A stretch of 64,000 nucleotides of DNA from the NCBI RefSeq assembly GCF_025913575.1, contig NZ_CP109785.1, positions 3,162,001 through 3,226,000 on the forward strand, in the 5' to 3' direction. The stretch is from Halocatena marina (lineage in GTDB: Archaea; Halobacteriota; Halobacteria; Halobacteriales; Haloarculaceae). Position numbers and translations under genes: made by a program. The notes beneath the pieces are model-generated. The model did not search any database, was not told the DNA's origin, and saw only the letters and a list, made by a program, of their open reading frames with translations. Of this stretch, positions 8,889 to 17,255 are shown one piece after another (the stretch's first letter is position 1; each line of letters starts with the position of its first letter).

Positions 8889-9011
8889 CACGTAGCAGGC
8901 AACCTATTCTCGAGACAGCAGATCCCTTCGATACCGCACGTCGTTGAACAGCAGGCATCAGAGTGGAAGCAACCATAGAGACAGGGTACGATCGGTCGAG
9001 CTGGGGAAATG

Positions 9012-11486
9012 TTAGAGTCGCGCCGGAGCTGAGCCGGTACCGAGTGCGTTCGTCGTTACATTGTTACGAGATTGTGAGTTCACTGCCAATTTTCGCTGAT
9101 CAACCTCGTAGATGCGTACGTCACCAAAGCGCATCTCGTTTAGACCAGCGATCTGGTCGAAGGGCATCCGATCGTACTGTTCGCGTTCGCGTGGACCGAC
9201 GTAGATGTAGCGCACATCGTAGTGACGAAGCATCTGAATGGTTCGGTCTGGCGGGCCTTGATAGAGCGTATCGACATCCTCGACACGATCGTGATACACA
9301 GAGCTGTTACGGTATCCGACCTCATGGCTCCAGCCCGCGATTGTCGGTAAACCAGTAAGGCTCGATACGGCATTCGTCCATTGATAGATATCTGTCCCCG
9401 GAGCGGCAGCGACAACCGGGCGACCAGAACGACGATCGAGCCACTGGATTGCCGCTACTTCTTCGGAATGATACGTTTCGGTGTAAGTGAAGACATCGAG
9501 TGTCGGGTCATCAGGGTTGGCGTACGTACCATTAGCAGTGAAATGATTGCTCAGCGCGAGACTACCGTAGAGAGACGTGCTGATGATGAGGAGTGCAACA
9601 AACACCTGCCGGAGACCGACTTCAGCACCAAATCCAAACGAACTCGATACGACACGCTCGGCATCGGGGAACGACGACCGAACAGCGTGTGGCCAGTGCG
9701 CGAAGCGAGCGAGTGCAGCGCCCGCAGAGAGCCCCCACAGAATCCAAACTTGAAGATACGTTTTGAACACAGTATTGTATCGACTCGGACCCGCCTGTTC
9801 GTGGAGATAAATCACCTCGACAAGCAACAGGAGTCCCGCCCCTGCGAGAATGAGTACAGCTGGATACCCAATGTGAGAACGTAAACCAACACCAGCACTC
9901 GGAGGACCGGTACTATCGCCATCATCTCCGTTTTCCAATTCGTGTTCGTGATCCTCACTTCGTTCGTTGATCCGAAGGAGCGCCCACGCTCCGAGAGCAA
10001 TCGGTGTGATAACCGCGAGTGCGGCAAACTGAAACACTACAGCGCCCACAAGAAGACTAATCGAAAGCGCGGCGATCGTTCGTTTTTGGAAGAACGGTCT
10101 TAATCTTCCGAACAGATACGGGACGAACACGAGCAAGAAGCCACCATGAACGAGTAATAAACCCAGCAATGGACTCCGTTCGGGGACCAGTGCGATTGTA
10201 CGACCGCTCGCCGCATCGAGCCAAAACGGCAGCGACACCACGATTCCGATCGGAGCGAGTGTAATAACGAGAACGAGTGCACCGGCGATTCGTCGGAGTT
10301 CGTGCGTGAATCGCGTCTGCACCCAGAGTTCGTGGTGAGAACGGACCCACTTTACGGCACGATCTGGAAGCAACGACAGCGGTGCTGCGGGAGAAAACAC
10401 AAGCGTGAGCCACAGCAGACCGAACACGGTTGGGAACGACCACGTGTTGATGACAGCAATGAATCCTGCGAGCACTGCGGTCGCACCGACCAGTAGCCTG
10501 CGTCGCATGCGTTCGTCGGCGGGCGTACGATAGTAGCTGAAACAAAGCGTTGCCACGAGCACCAAGAACGGTGTGCTCATCATGTGCGCGTGGAGATCGC
10601 CGTTCAACCACGAGAACAACGGGAATTCCGTCGCGATGCTGTACGAGTCTGGATCACTGGGCTGACCGGGAATGACCCGGCTCGCGTTCCAGTAGGAAAA
10701 CTCTGACAGGGCCACGATGAGGCCCTCTCGCTCGATGCCAAGTGCGTTGACAATTGTCCGCGCTATCTCATCGGGAAGAGCCCACAGCAGTGCCCGAAAC
10801 GGCGTCTGCAAATTACTCGCAACGCCGACAAAAAAAGCACCGAGCGCGCTAGCAGTGGACCGAGCCGTACCAATCGATGTTCCGAGCGATCCTGCTAGCC
10901 CGTAGGCGGCCGTGACGAGCATCGCATAAAAGCCCGCAAGTGCGAGATTGTAGGCATAGCGTGCCTCTGTAAACGTCAGTTCAGTAAGCAGGGCAGACAG
11001 CATGTGCCCACCGTAGTAGTATTTGACCGGTTCACCAGCAAACCACATATCCTCCGGTGGGAGCGTCGGCGCACGAAGCAAGCTTCCAAGGAGTCCGTAA
11101 TCGAGGAATTTTTCGCCACCAGAGGGGTGAACAGCGGGATCGACCGCCCGGACCGTAACGAGAAACAAAAACGCGAGCGTAAACACAACAGCAGCCTCGA
11201 TGGCAGGGCGCCGCTCGATGTCGACCGGTGTGCGTAAATAAATAGACACAGAGAGACCGCCCAAGACGAACAGACCAGCACCGAGCGCGACCCACCCAAA
11301 TGAGAGTCGACCAACCCAATATCCGACGATACCAATGACAGCGAGCGACACCGGAAGTGCGATACCAGCCCCACGGTCGGCGAGTCGTGGACAGATCACA
11401 GCGGCGATCGGAAGCCCAGCAGCAAACAAAAAGAGATAGACGACAAGCCAACGAATGACGAGCCAATACTCCATGACAACTGTCAT
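9012..11486 (-). CDS. DUF2298 (Chlor_Arch_YYY) polytopic membrane protein
   Basis: About 824 residues, with many membrane helices and the marks of the DUF2298 family: PSGGEKFLDYGLLGSLLRAP, VKYYYGGHMLSALLTE and LFSWLNGDLHAHMMSTPFLV (each in part), and a C-terminal extracytoplasmic domain (EVAAIQWLDRRSGRPVVAAA). The family occurs in Chloroflexi and Archaea and is thought to be a GT-C-like glycosyltransferase. The start chosen gives MTVVMEYWLVIRW; a TATA-like TGTATAGTA lies about 25 nt upstream. A further upstream Met at 11603 would overlap the divergent GT2 gene and is rejected. The DHE-rich cytoplasmic loop near residue 520 is highly charged. Confidence 0.82.
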   Translation of the reverse strand: MTVVMEYWLVIRWLVVYLFLFAAGLPIAAVICPRLADRGAGIALPVSLAVIGIVGYWVGRLSFGWVALGAGLFVLGGLSVSIYLRTPVDIERRPAIEAAVVFTLAFLFLVTVRAVDPAVHPSGGEKFLDYGLLGSLLRAPTLPPEDMWFAGEPVKYYYGGHMLSALLTELTFTEARYAYNLALAGFYAMLVTAAYGLAGSLGTSIGTARSTASALGAFFVGVASNLQTPFRALLWALPDEIARTIVNALGIEREGLIVALSEFSYWNASRVIPGQPSDPDSYSIATEFPLFSWLNGDLHAHMMSTPFLVLVATLCFSYYRTPADERMRRRLLVGATAVLAGFIAVINTWSFPTVFGLLWLTLVFSPAAPLSLLPDRAVKWVRSHHELWVQTRFTHELRRIAGALVLVITLAPIGIVVSLPFWLDAASGRTIALVPERSPLLGLLLVHGGFLLVFVPYLFGRLRPFFQKRTIAALSISLLVGAVVFQFAALAVITPIALGAWALLRINERSEDHEHELENGDDGDSTGPPSAGVGLRSHIGYPAVLILAGAGLLLLVEVIYLHEQAGPSRYNTVFKTYLQVWILWGLSAGAALARFAHWPHAVRSSFPDAERVVSSSFGFGAEVGLRQVFVALLIISTSLYGSLALSNHFTANGTYANPDDPTLDVFTYTETYHSEEVAAIQWLDRRSGRPVVAAAPGTDIYQWTNAVSSLTGLPTIAGWSHEVGYRNSSVYHDRVEDVDTLYQGPPDRTIQMLRHYDVRYIYVGPREREQYDRMPFDQIAGLNEMRFGDVRIYEVDQRKLAVNSQSRNNVTTNALGTGSAPARL

Positions 11487-11557
11487 GCGAGCCGTACTAT
11501 ACATCTTCTGCCTGGAAGTCGAACGGCTTTTACCCGCTCGGAGGGGACCGTCCTCAA

Positions 11558-12364
11558 ATGGCGTCTGTTGGTCTCGTAGTACCAGCTTATCAGCCGGTGC
11601 CAACGCGGCTTATCAACTACGTTCGTGCTCTTACGGATGCGATCGAACCCGAGACGATTCGCATCGAACTCGATGCACCTGAGGCAGGTGTCGTCGATGC
11701 TCTCCAAGACCTCACCGCGACAGTCAATACGGTCCCGTACCGCCGTGGAAAAGGAGTTGCCATCACTGCTGGCTTTGAAGCACTCGATACTGATATTCTC
11801 GGATTCGTCGATGCCGACGGAAGCACACCCGTAGAATCAGTCCAGACGATCATCGAATCACTCCAGGACGGATTCAACAATGAGCACGAACGAAATGATC
11901 TCGCAGTTGGGTCCCGGCGACACCCAGACGCTGTCGTTACACACCATCAGACACACATTCGCCGCCGACTCGGCGATATATTCGCTCAGATTGCCCGTCG
12001 TCTGCTCGGGATCGACCTCTATGATTTTCAGTGTGGAGCGAAAGCACTCACAGCAAAAGCGTGGGATGCTGTGCGTCAGCACCTCTATTCACCTGGATTT
12101 GCGTGGGATATCGAGCTCATCACCGTTTCGGTGGCGCTCGGTTATACGATCGATGAGATTCCGATCGCGTGGGAGGATAAAGACGGCTCGACTGTTTCGC
12201 CAATCCGGACACCACTTTCGATGGGGCGCGAGCTGCTGGCTGTCCGCCATCGCGCGCGTGCGCTGCAAGGCGAATCCAACGCGACGCACAACAGTGAGGA
12301 TGAATCCGCGCTGGTCGAACGGGAGAATGAATCCGCTGTGATCGATCAGGAATCACAAGTATGA
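11558..12364 (+). CDS. GT2 glycosyltransferase, dolichyl-phosphate sugar synthase type
   Basis: A 268-residue GT2 with no membrane helix, starting VGLVVPAYQPVPTRLINYV, with the metal-binding DADGS motif at about residues 87-91 and YDFQCGAKALTAKAW, the DPM1/GtrB-type region, followed by FAWDIELITVSVALGYTIDE. Such enzymes load a sugar onto polyprenyl phosphate at the inner membrane face. The N-terminus lacks the usual long NExxN run (here AYQPVPTRL). It overlaps the GtrA-like gene by 4 bp (ATGA), the classical GtrB-GtrA pairing, so the two should act together in making and flipping a lipid-linked sugar. The tail is rich in Glu and Ser. Confidence 0.88.
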   Translation: MASVGLVVPAYQPVPTRLINYVRALTDAIEPETIRIELDAPEAGVVDALQDLTATVNTVPYRRGKGVAITAGFEALDTDILGFVDADGSTPVESVQTIIESLQDGFNNEHERNDLAVGSRRHPDAVVTHHQTHIRRRLGDIFAQIARRLLGIDLYDFQCGAKALTAKAWDAVRQHLYSPGFAWDIELITVSVALGYTIDEIPIAWEDKDGSTVSPIRTPLSMGRELLAVRHRARALQGESNATHNSEDESALVERENESAVIDQESQV

Positions 12365-12822
12365 GCACGATTAGCGAACGCATTCGTGCGCGTCTCGTCA
12401 GTATTCGCTTCGGGCAATTCGCATCAGTGGGTGTCGTCGGTGCAATCTGCGATAATCTTGTCCTCGCACTAGGGCTCTCGTTCGAGATGACTCCAGAGCT
12501 AGCAAAGATAGCGGGGGCAGAAACCGCTATTATCGTTATGTTCTGGATCAACGAACACTGGACATTCGGAGAAGAAGGCAAGGAAGGAATTCGACCCCTC
12601 ATCCGACGACTCCTCACCTCGAACGTCGTCCGATTAGGTGGTGTTCTCGTCGCTACGGTCATCTTCTCAGTCGTCTATCGCCAGATCGACGTGCGCATAT
12701 CGCTCGTCGATTGGGATGTGTGGTTCCTTGTCGCAAACGGCTGTGGGATCATTGCCGGACTCGTTGTGAACTACATTCTTGAAAGCACAGTAACATGGCG
12801 CGCCGGGGATGCGTACGAGTAA
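12361..12822 (+). CDS. GtrA-like membrane protein (putative lipid-linked sugar flippase)
   Basis: A 153-residue, four-helix protein of the GtrA/DPMS family: RFGQFASVGVVGAICDNLVL begins helix 1, FWINEHWTFGEEG is the conserved W-TF loop, and the protein ends NYILESTVTWR. Family members are thought to help move polyprenyl-linked sugars or anchor the partner GT2. Its start overlaps the stop of the preceding GT2 gene, giving translational coupling. It closes the glycan cluster; a tRNA gene follows after 53 bp. Confidence 0.87.
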   Translation: MSTISERIRARLVSIRFGQFASVGVVGAICDNLVLALGLSFEMTPELAKIAGAETAIIVMFWINEHWTFGEEGKEGIRPLIRRLLTSNVVRLGGVLVATVIFSVVYRQIDVRISLVDWDVWFLVANGCGIIAGLVVNYILESTVTWRAGDAYE

Positions 12823-12847
12823 CAGAGGGGACTCGAATCACAACCCT

Positions 12848-12876
12848 TACTACCGTGTCTCGGATACATGGTAGTA
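12848..12876 (+). promoter_or_regulatory. Hairpin directly before the initiator tRNA
   Basis: TACTACCGTGT (12848-12858) pairs with ACATGGTAGTA (12866-12876) over 11 pairs, one of them G-U, with a 7-nt loop. The last paired base is nucleotide 1 of the mature tRNA. It may be part of the tRNA promoter, a processing signal for the 5' leader, or a terminator of the glycan operon. Confidence 0.45.
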
Positions 12877-12950
12877 GCGGGATGGGATAGCCAGGAGATT
12901 CCGCCGGGCTCATAACCCGGAGATCGGTAGTTCAAATCTACCTCCCGCTA
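12876..12950 (+). tRNA. Initiator tRNA-Met (CAT)
   Basis: The 75-nt gene folds as a full cloverleaf: acceptor AGCGGGA with TCCCGCT and discriminator A; anticodon stem CCGGG (12904-12908) with CCCGG (12916-12920); loop CTCATAA with anticodon CAT at 12911-12913; T arm with TTCAAAT loop. Three consecutive G-C pairs next to the anticodon loop are the known hallmark of initiator tRNAs, and A1-U72 fits archaeal initiators. CCA is not encoded. A T-rich stretch follows directly and should end transcription. Confidence 0.96.
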
Positions 12951-13237
12951 TTTTTCGTTTCGTTCACCTACTTCATTTTCGTCTGATTTTATGCTCGAAC
13001 ACAAGCAAGTGTGTGAGTTCGATAGATCTGTTTTCCATCTGACTCGACAGTAGTCGGCAACGGAGAGCTACACCACGACGCGTATCGGTTGGCTGATCAG
13101 ACAATGGACCGATCTGTCGGCATCGGTCACTCACCAGACGATGGGTGGTGAACGAAATTACAGCAAAAAGGAATGGCAACGAGATTTACGCTCGTTCAAG
13201 ATGTTCTGCACGAAAGATAATCCTTTTGAACACAGCT

Positions 13238-14389
13238 ATGGAATCGAAGGGTATGCCCGAGGAACTGAGAAGAGGGCTGGAGGGTGTGCTCGTCGCCGAA
13301 TCCGAGCTAAGCTATATCGACGGCGATGCCGGGCAGCTCATATACCGGGGGTATTCGATCGATGACCTCGCTCACGGAGCCAGTTACGAAGAGGTCTTGT
13401 ATCTCCTCTGGCACGGTCATCTGCCCGATCGGAACGAGCTTGAATCGTTCGCCGACACGATGGCGACAGAGCGAGGAATCGACAGCGACGTTCTCGAAAG
13501 CATTGAGGCGCTCGCTCGCGCTGACGAGGAACCGATGGCGGCCCTTCGAACGATGGTTTCGACGCTTTCTGCGTACGACGACGATGCCGACGCAGATCCA
13601 ACCGACCGCGAGGCGAATCTCCGGAAAGGAAGACGCATCACTGCGAAGATTCCGACCGCGCTCGCTGCATTCGTTCGAATGCGCGATGGAAACGACCCCA
13701 TCGCCCCTCGAGAGGACCTCTCGCACGCCGCGAACTTCCTGTACATGCTCAACGATGAGGAACCCGACGAGGTTCTCGAAGAGACGTTCGACATGGCGCT
13801 TGTCCTCCATGCCGACCACGGCCTGAATGCCTCGACGTTCGCCGCACTGGTCACCTCATCGACGCTTGCAGATCTCCACAGCGCTATTACCAGCGCGATT
13901 GGAACCTTGAGCGGATCGCTTCACGGCGGCGCGAACCAAGATGTCATGCAGATGTTACAGGAAGTCGACAACAGCGATAAGGAGCCATCGACGTGGGTGA
14001 ACGACGCTCTCGAAGGTGGCCGTCGGATTCCTGGCTTTGGTCACCGCGTCTACAACGTCAAAGACCCTCGTGCACGCATTCTCAGCGAGAAGTCCGAGGA
14101 GCTGGGAGAAGCCGCGGGTGATACGAAGTGGTACGAGTACAGCGTCACCATTGAGGACTACATCAAAGACGAGAAAGGTCTCGTTCCAAACGTCGACTTC
14201 TATTCTGCGTCTACGTACTACCAGATGGGCATCCCAATTGACACGTATACACCTATTTTCGCGTTGTCACGCGCTGGTGGCTGGATCGCCCACGTCCTCG
14301 AACAGTACGAAGACAATCGTCTCATTCGACCACGCGCCCGCTACGTCGGAGCGAAAGACCGCGAATTCACCGAACTCGACGCCCGCTGA
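13238..14389 (+). CDS. citZ: Citrate synthase
   Basis: A 383-residue type II-like archaeal citrate synthase condensing acetyl-CoA and oxaloacetate in the TCA cycle. Visible active-site elements are LSGSLHGGAN and GFGHRVYN (two catalytic His) and PNVDFYSAS (catalytic Asp), with CoA-binding residues in the C-terminal small domain. The N-terminus used, MESKGMPEELRRGLEGVLVA, matches the family; a frame extension back to 13145 adds 31 unrelated residues. An AT-rich ATAATCCTTTT lies about 25 nt before the ATG at 13238. It stands alone between a tRNA and a membrane protein gene. Confidence 0.95.
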   Translation: MESKGMPEELRRGLEGVLVAESELSYIDGDAGQLIYRGYSIDDLAHGASYEEVLYLLWHGHLPDRNELESFADTMATERGIDSDVLESIEALARADEEPMAALRTMVSTLSAYDDDADADPTDREANLRKGRRITAKIPTALAAFVRMRDGNDPIAPREDLSHAANFLYMLNDEEPDEVLEETFDMALVLHADHGLNASTFAALVTSSTLADLHSAITSAIGTLSGSLHGGANQDVMQMLQEVDNSDKEPSTWVNDALEGGRRIPGFGHRVYNVKDPRARILSEKSEELGEAAGDTKWYEYSVTIEDYIKDEKGLVPNVDFYSASTYYQMGIPIDTYTPIFALSRAGGWIAHVLEQYEDNRLIRPRARYVGAKDREFTELDAR

Positions 14390-14462
14390 ATCGCGCGAAA
14401 TTTTCGTGTCTTCGCGGAAGATAGATACAGTTATATTTGATGTTTACAGATTATCATTTAGT

Positions 14463-14993
14463 GTGATCGACTTGGCCTCGCTCATAGAACTGATCTTTTC
14501 GTTCGCCTATACGTCAGGGCTGCTGGGCCTTCTCGGCGTGTTTGGCTACTCGTTTCTCGTAGCGCTGGTCCTTCCGATGCCCGGGGAGGTCGTTCTGGCC
14601 GTTCCGATCGATCTTGGGATCTCTCGGACGATGACGATAGCACTCATTATCGCCATCAGCAGCCTCGGAAAAGCTATCGGAAGCCTCGTAGCGCTTCGAA
14701 TTGGCGAGCAAATCACGCAACTCAGGCCAATTGAGGCGTTGAGCGAGTACCTGCCATCACCCCCGACCATCGTCGAACGAGACGGTCGCGTCGTCGGGTT
14801 CGTTCAGCGATATGGCTACGTTGGTCTTGCACTCGCACTCGCGGTGCCGCTCATGCCCGACACGGCGATCATCTACGGATTCAGCGTCATCAAAATGAAT
14901 CCGATCAAATTCATGCTCGCAGCCTTTACGGGAACCATCTTTCGGCTGCTTACAGTCCTCGGGCTAGTCGAATTCACCGTCTCCTTGTTCTGA
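14463..14993 (+). CDS. VTT/YqaA-like (DedA-type) membrane protein
   Basis: A 176-residue membrane protein with five or so hydrophobic segments. It has the pattern of SNARE-associated/VTT (DedA/YqaA) proteins: FLVALVLPMPGEVVLAVPID, re-entrant helix with proline and glycine, IGSLVALRIGEQI, and a later ALAVPLMPDTAIIYGFSVIK. Members are linked to lipid scrambling or membrane homeostasis. The GTG start at 14463 is chosen because a TATA-like TTATATTT lies about 30 nt upstream and no in-frame ATG is near; the much longer frame back to 14016 runs through the citrate synthase gene in another frame. Confidence 0.75.
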   Translation: MIDLASLIELIFSFAYTSGLLGLLGVFGYSFLVALVLPMPGEVVLAVPIDLGISRTMTIALIIAISSLGKAIGSLVALRIGEQITQLRPIEALSEYLPSPPTIVERDGRVVGFVQRYGYVGLALALAVPLMPDTAIIYGFSVIKMNPIKFMLAAFTGTIFRLLTVLGLVEFTVSLF

Positions 14994-15070
14994 TACGCCA
15001 GTTCGTCCGAGCAGACAGAAGCGATGAAAGAGATATAGAGAGCTCTGTACCCGTCCAAACATCTCACGAG

Positions 15071-15091
15071 CGACGCGCAACCAGCGCGTCG
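15071..15091 (+). terminator. Perfect 8-bp hairpin after the VTT gene
   Basis: CGACGCGC (15071-15078) pairs with GCGCGTCG (15084-15091) around the loop AACCA. It lies 78 nt after the stop codon at 14993. No strong T-run follows directly, so it could equally belong to the upstream control region of the next gene. Confidence 0.45.
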
Positions 15092-15114
15092 TCCAACAGT
15101 TTCACTTTCAGTGT

Positions 15115-15211
15115 AAAAGGGGAGTATTTATGTTGAGTTGGTCAGATGAACAACTGTCACACGCTCCAACTCCCCTTTTTGGAGCGTTACACGTAACCCT
15201 GAGCCAGCGGT
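15115..15211 (+). promoter_or_regulatory. ilvA upstream control region with competing inverted repeats
   Basis: AAAAGGGGAGT (15115-15125) is exactly complementary to ACTCCCCTTTT (15169-15179), 43 nt apart. AGTTG/CAACT pairs in between. CGCTCC (15162-15167) pairs with GGAGCG (15181-15186), and its loop contains the right arm of the first repeat, so the two pairings interlock or exclude each other. GTTAC-AC-GTAAC follows at 15185-15196. A TATA-like TATTTATG at about 15126 would place the transcript start near 15155 and leave a 55-nt leader, unusual in a group with mostly leaderless mRNAs. It may be an RNA switch or a two-site operator. Confidence 0.5.
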
Positions 15212-16432
15212 ATGCTGCGTATGCTTTCGTTCGATGACGTTTTTGCCGCGCGCGACCGGGTCGGTGACGTCGCTCGTCACACCCCGCTCGAACGTTCCAC
15301 AACGTTTTCCGAACACACTGGTGCTGAGATCTATCTCAAACTCGAATTATTCCAACGAACCGGTGCGTTCAAAATTCGTGGAGCGACGAACCGTATTGCG
15401 ACGTTGAGCGAATCGGAGCGCGAGGCTGGTGTCGTCACCGCAAGCGCCGGTAACCACGCACAAGGTGTTGCACTTGCGGCGACGCGGGCGGGTGTCGATT
15501 CGAAGATCGTCATGCCAGAACACGCACCAATTTCGAAAGTCAGGGCAACAGAAGGATACGGAGGTACTGCTGTCCTCCACGGAATCGACTACAACGAGGC
15601 GCAAGAGCACGCACACGAGATCGAGCGAGAGGAAGGGCGTGTCTACCTCCATGCATTCGATGACTGGGACGTAATGGCAGGACAGGGCACGACTGGACTC
15701 GAAATCATGGATGACTGTCCAGACGTAGACACCGTCGTCGTTCCGATCGGTGGCGGTGGACTCATCGCGGGAGTGGCAACAGCTGTGAAAGCAGTCGACC
15801 CCGATGTCCGTGTCATCGGCGTGCAAGCCGACGGAGCCTCAAGCGTGGTAGAATCGATCGATGCTGGCGAAATCGTCGAATTGGAGACAGTTGATACGAT
15901 TGCAGACGGTATCGCTACCCGTCGTATCGGTTCGAAGCCGTTTCAAGTCATCCAGAAACGGGTCGATGAAGTCGTCACGGTCCCCGATTCGGAGATTGCG
16001 ATGGCGATCACGCTATTGCTCGAACGCTCGAAAGTCGTCGCAGAGGGGGCTGGGGCAACCGCGCTTGCTGCTGTGCTCGGGAACGCGTTCGAATACGAAG
16101 CTGGTGAGACGATCGTCCCACTCTTGTCCGGTGGCAACATCGATCCGAACGTCCTCACGACGGTACTCATGCGCGGACTCGTCCAGAGCGGGCGATACAT
16201 CAAGCTGCGCACGGTTCTGAAAGATAAACCCGGTGCGCTCATGGACCTCTCGAAGATCGTCGCAGAGAACCGTGCGAACATCTACGGCATTCAGCACGAT
16301 AGGACAGCGCGGGACATCGGAATGGGTTCAGCAGAGGTCGAGCTCGACCTCGAAACCCGTGGTCACGAGCACGTCGAACAACTCATCGCATCGCTCGAAG
16401 CGCACGGATATCCAGTCGATGTGCTCGTGTGA
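15212..16432 (+). CDS. ilvA: Threonine ammonia-lyase (threonine dehydratase), PLP-dependent
   Basis: A 406-residue enzyme turning L-threonine into 2-oxobutanoate and ammonia, first step of isoleucine synthesis. The PLP-binding Lys sits in RTGAFKIRGA (about residue 52), the phosphate loop is GGGGLIAG (about 176), and a C-terminal ACT-like domain begins near residue 330 (LRTVLKDKPGALMDLSKIVA), the usual allosteric part. A second Met three codons downstream (MLSFDDV) is an equally good start. It could act on serine too. The structured segment just upstream suggests control of expression. Confidence 0.93.
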   Translation: MLRMLSFDDVFAARDRVGDVARHTPLERSTTFSEHTGAEIYLKLELFQRTGAFKIRGATNRIATLSESEREAGVVTASAGNHAQGVALAATRAGVDSKIVMPEHAPISKVRATEGYGGTAVLHGIDYNEAQEHAHEIEREEGRVYLHAFDDWDVMAGQGTTGLEIMDDCPDVDTVVVPIGGGGLIAGVATAVKAVDPDVRVIGVQADGASSVVESIDAGEIVELETVDTIADGIATRRIGSKPFQVIQKRVDEVVTVPDSEIAMAITLLLERSKVVAEGAGATALAAVLGNAFEYEAGETIVPLLSGGNIDPNVLTTVLMRGLVQSGRYIKLRTVLKDKPGALMDLSKIVAENRANIYGIQHDRTARDIGMGSAEVELDLETRGHEHVEQLIASLEAHGYPVDVLV

Positions 16433-16567
16433 GCGGCACCGATCCTGATTGTCCGACGATCAATCGGAGAGGACCGACGGAGGGTGAAGCGGAAAGGTGG
16501 ACAGAACGAGACGAATGGAGTCGTCCAGATGACGAGGAGTTTTGGCTATCGGCACAGATCCAGACGT

Positions 16568-17248
16568 ATGGACTTCGATTCGTTCGTGCTTTCGGCTGCC
16601 ACCGCCGATCTGTCACAAGAGCCGTTGGCCCGCGAGCACGCTGATGCAATAGAGTTCCGGCTCGATCTTGCAGATTCGCCCCTTGATCAGCTTGCTTCGT
16701 ACGACGGCGATCTTCCAGTTATTGCGACGAATCGCGTCGAACGGGAGGGTGGCGACAGCCCTGAGACGCCAGAGCGACTCGAAGCGCTTCGTCTCGCAGC
16801 CGAACACCCGATGGTCGAGGCGATCGATGTCGAGCTATCTGCTATCGCAATGGGGTCAGGATTAGAGACCATCGAGCATGCGAGCGATCGCGGCGTCTCG
16901 GCAATCATTTCGATCCACGACTTCGAGGAGACCCCCGCGATTGCCGAGATGGAGCGGCTCCTCACGAAGACGGACGAGTACGGTGACGTCGGTAAGCTGG
17001 CGGTGACAGCAACGACGCTCGACGACGTGCTCCAACTGTTTGCAGTCACACGGACGCGTACGCAAGCGGGACAGCGAGTGGCGACGATGGCGATGGGCGC
17101 AGTCGGTCGCCACTCGCGGGCCGTCGCGCCGCTCTATGGCTCACGAATCGGCTACGCACCGGTCGACCCCGAAGATGCGACCGCACCCGGACAGTACGAT
17201 CTCGCAACGCTTCGGAGTGTGATCGACCACCTCGATGATGGAACGTAA
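16568..17248 (+). CDS. aroD: 3-Dehydroquinate dehydratase, type I
   Basis: A 226-residue TIM-barrel enzyme of the shikimate pathway, dehydrating 3-dehydroquinate by a Schiff-base mechanism. The catalytic His is in IISIHDFEETP and the Schiff-base Lys in GDVGKLAVTA; the N-terminal strand has DAIEFRLDLAD and the end AVGRHSRAVAPLYGS is also typical. The ATG at 16568 gives MDFDSFVLSAATADL; a longer frame from 16484 adds 28 basic residues unlike the family. It follows ilvA by 135 bp and is followed by a convergent gene. Confidence 0.94.
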   Translation: MDFDSFVLSAATADLSQEPLAREHADAIEFRLDLADSPLDQLASYDGDLPVIATNRVEREGGDSPETPERLEALRLAAEHPMVEAIDVELSAIAMGSGLETIEHASDRGVSAIISIHDFEETPAIAEMERLLTKTDEYGDVGKLAVTATTLDDVLQLFAVTRTRTQAGQRVATMAMGAVGRHSRAVAPLYGSRIGYAPVDPEDATAPGQYDLATLRSVIDHLDDGT

Positions 17249-17255
17249 GAAAATG

